From positions 1-64,000 of the forward strand of contig DAIDMK010000011.1 in the NCBI GenBank assembly GCA_027449025.1: DNA of 64,000 bases, read 5' to 3'. Shown one piece after another: positions 61,511-64,000 of the stretch. The notes beneath the pieces are model-generated. The model was not told the origin of the DNA, did no database searches, and was given only the letters and a program-made list of their open reading frames with translations. The translations under genes and the position numbers were made by a program. Source of the DNA: Lutibacter sp. (GTDB lineage Bacteria; Bacteroidota; Bacteroidia; Flavobacteriales; Flavobacteriaceae). The stretch's first letter is position 1; every line of letters starts with the position of its first letter.

Positions 61511-62835
61511 TGCTTTTAGATTTTAATGCTGAAATATATTCTTGGATACGAGGAGGTTTATTCGTCTTATTTCTTTACCACTTTTTAATTTTTTTTCAAA
61601 ATAGAAGTAAACTTTACTTGTATTACAGTTTGTTTTTATTGGCATTAACCATTTATTTACTACATCACGTAGTTTCCGAAAAATTTGAACTCTTTTATCA
61701 ATATGCCAATTTTTCAATCCAGTTTTTGGCCTATGCCGCATATGTTGCTTTTGCGAGAGCCCTTCTAGATACAAGATTCTATTTAATAAAATGGGATAAA
61801 TATTTTGAACTCGAAATAAAAGTGTTGGTTTTGTTGGCACCTATTTTTGTGTTAATTCAATTCTTTTTTGGGTATGAATTTCAGGTTATGGCTTTTACCG
61901 CCATCGCACCTGTGTTAACAATATTTACGCTTGTCTCATATTATATTATCCTCACCAGAATTAACGACAATTTCTCTTTATACTTTGTTGTGGGCTCTTT
62001 AATTTATCTTGTTTTGGCCAATGTGAGTTTTTTGGAGGCATTTTTAGGTACTGATTTTTTTATCGGTAAAGGCATTCAGCCAATGTTTTTTGTTTATTTG
62101 GGGGCGATATTGCAAAGTATTATATTTTCTGTACTACTTGGAGTAATTATCAAAAGAATAGAACAAAAAAGTAAAAACGCCGAAGTTAAATTAGCCATCA
62201 AATTAAAGGAAATGGAAGAGCTTAAAATGACAGCACTTCAAAGTCAGATGAATCCCCATTTTTTGTTTAATTCCCTAAATTCAATTAACAATTTCGTTAT
62301 AAAAAACGATGTGGAAAAAGCCTCTGATTATATCACGAAGTTTTCCAAGCTAATTCGCGTTATTTTAAACAGTTCCTCTAGCCCAACTTCCTCACTTACT
62401 GAGGAATTGGAGACATTAGCACTCTATGTTAAGCTTGAGCAAATGCGCGTAAGCGGCGGTTTTGACTATATCGTTACCTTAGATAAAAATCTAAATCTGG
62501 ATCAAATAAAAGTTCCTACATTATTTTTGCAACCTTTTATTGAAAATGCTATTTGGCATGGAATCATGAAAAAGGAAGGTGATAAAGAAATCGAATTGGG
62601 CATAAAAGAAGAAGATGGCAACGTACTGTTTATTATTCGCGATAACGGAATTGGAATTAATAAAGCCAAGGAGCTGAATCAAATTTCACAAAAGAAAAGA
62701 TTTTTTGGCACCGAAACAACAGAAAACCGCATTAGGATATTACACCAAAATAAAAGTGTAACTATTGAAACCAAAGATATTTCTGTAGGCATAAAAACGG
62801 GTACACAAGTTTCCATAAGCTTTCCATTAACATAA
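61510..62835 (+). CDS. LytS/YehU-type sensor histidine kinase
   Basis: LQSQMNPHFLFNSLNSINNFVIKND (His_kinase motif), 7TM N-terminus, overlaps previous stop (TAATG). Confidence 0.94.
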   Translation: MLLDFNAEIYSWIRGGLFVLFLYHFLIFFQNRSKLYLYYSLFLLALTIYLLHHVVSEKFELFYQYANFSIQFLAYAAYVAFARALLDTRFYLIKWDKYFELEIKVLVLLAPIFVLIQFFFGYEFQVMAFTAIAPVLTIFTLVSYYIILTRINDNFSLYFVVGSLIYLVLANVSFLEAFLGTDFFIGKGIQPMFFVYLGAILQSIIFSVLLGVIIKRIEQKSKNAEVKLAIKLKEMEELKMTALQSQMNPHFLFNSLNSINNFVIKNDVEKASDYITKFSKLIRVILNSSSSPTSSLTEELETLALYVKLEQMRVSGGFDYIVTLDKNLNLDQIKVPTLFLQPFIENAIWHGIMKKEGDKEIELGIKEEDGNVLFIIRDNGIGINKAKELNQISQKKRFFGTETTENRIRILHQNKSVTIETKDISVGIKTGTQVSISFPLT

Positions 62836-63102
62836 GGCAACCCCATTTTTTTTATATGATTGCAGAACATGGTTCGATTTTAGATTATTCTGAGGATACT
62901 TATCATAAAATTGAAATGAAATAAATGATTTTTTAATTTTATTGAAGGAATTGAAGATCGATAACCTACCGATTTCTTCATAAAAAAGAACGATTTAGAT
63001 ATCATTAAATATCCATTTATTATAGAAAACATACCATTTGTATATTTTTTAAGCTGTTTTGCAAAGTTTCATAAAAAGTAAAGGGGATCAACGCTATCTT
63101 TG

Positions 63103-63233
63103 AGTTGTATTAATGTCAAGAGGGGTTTTGGCACTTTACACTAATAATATTAAATAAGTCTTTGGGGTTGATTTATTTATTCCTTGAACATCGTAAATAT
63201 ATTTATATTTATGATATTCAAGGTTTTTTTTTG
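63103..63233 (+). ncRNA. Candidate small RNA between kinase gene and recO
   Basis: TATCTTTG box at 63095-63102 followed ~80 bp later by CCTTGAACATCGTAAATA...TATTTATGATATTCAAGGTTTTTTTT terminator; no ORF between. Confidence 0.35.
63182..63233 (+). terminator. Rho-independent terminator
   Basis: Long stem CCTTGAA...TTCAAGG with T8 tract. Confidence 0.8.
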
Positions 63234-63323
63234 CTTAATATTTTAGCACGATCCTTAACTTCGAAACTAATTTATAGTTTAAAAGCAATATATTTACACA
63301 GGATTCAGCAATTAGCAATTACA

Positions 63324-64000
63324 ATGATTCAATCTACAAAAGCAATCGTAATTAATACCATAAAATATGGCGACACAAGTTTAATAGCAACTTGTTACAC
63401 CGAAAAATATGGTGTTAAAACGTACATGCTTAAAGGTATTTTAACATCAAAAAAATCAACTATAAAACTGGCCTACTTTCAACCTTTAATGATGTTGAAT
63501 TTAACGGCCAATCACAATAACAAAGGCGCTTTAAATTTTATTAAAGATGTTGAAGTCCTTAACTTTAACCATTCCATTTATTCAAGCATAAAAAAACAAA
63601 CGATTGCTTTGTTTTTGGCTGAAATCGTCTATTTTTCAATACGTGAGGAAGAAGAAAATAACCAGTTATATCAATACTTAGAGACCTCTTTTTTGTGGCT
63701 GGAAACTCATGACAATTGTTCAAATTTTCATTTGCTTTTTCTGTTGAACCTCACCAAGTTTTTGGGTTTTTATCCCGAAATGAAAGGTGTCAATACCGCC
63801 TACTTTGATATGATAGAAGGCAGTTTTACACACCAGCATAAAATTAATGCAGTTTCTGGCGAAGATTTAGTACAATTTAAGAAGCTTTTAGGCATAAATT
63901 TTGATGTGTTGCATGAGGTTGATTTTAGTGCTACAAATAGGCAAACCATATTGTCAATTTTAATTCAATATTTCGAATTGCATTTAAGTGGCTTTAAAAA
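63324..64000 (+). CDS. recO: DNA repair protein RecO (3' truncated by window edge)
   Basis: MIQSTKAIVINTIKYGDTSLIATCYTEKYGVKTYMLKG...; open to end of window, absent from supplied ORF track. Confidence 0.92.
   Translation, partial: MIQSTKAIVINTIKYGDTSLIATCYTEKYGVKTYMLKGILTSKKSTIKLAYFQPLMMLNLTANHNNKGALNFIKDVEVLNFNHSIYSSIKKQTIALFLAEIVYFSIREEEENNQLYQYLETSFLWLETHDNCSNFHLLFLLNLTKFLGFYPEMKGVNTAYFDMIEGSFTHQHKINAVSGEDLVQFKKLLGINFDVLHEVDFSATNRQTILSILIQYFELHLSGFK

Noticed and set aside
1-64000. CRISPR arrays, tRNA/rRNA genes, prophage, restriction-modification or toxin-antitoxin systems
   Set aside because: No regularly spaced repeats, no tRNA-like GTTCRANNC cloverleaf, and no ORF with recognisable defence, phage or transposase motifs were seen.

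Overview
AT-rich Bacteroidota window, almost certainly Flavobacteriaceae. Support: T9SS C-terminal sorting domain, TAnnTTTG-type -7 promoter boxes, no Shine-Dalgarno signals, and mnmG-ybeY-DUF4175 synteny. Most of it is housekeeping chromosome: mnmG, ybeY, gltX, tatA, rnr, rpiB, recA, dut, gpsA, pheS, two glutamate dehydrogenases, holB, pgk, trpS, plsC and a 3'-truncated recO. No CRISPR array, rRNA, tRNA, prophage or IS transposase was recognised. Most notable observations: (1) two 18-bp GTGTTCCACGTGGAACGT palindromes (parS-like) bracketing mnmG; (2) a tandem duplication of a >4-kb hybrid sensor kinase locus that carried along a truncated copy of the neighbouring minus-strand gene as a scar; (3) a 1014-aa protein with a PPDK/PEP-synthase-type ATP-grasp module but no recognisable phosphohistidine or PEP-binding domain, lying between two glutamate dehydrogenases whose cofactor motifs look NADP-type and NAD-type; (4) a RimK-type ATP-grasp ligase cluster with retropepsin-like and AstE-like partners; (5) a 32-bp perfect palindrome upstream of a SulP transporter; (6) an orphan terminator and a small-RNA-like unit in intergenic space; (7) REP-like intergenic repeats. 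All calls are from reading the sequence and supplied ORFs; no database search was run.
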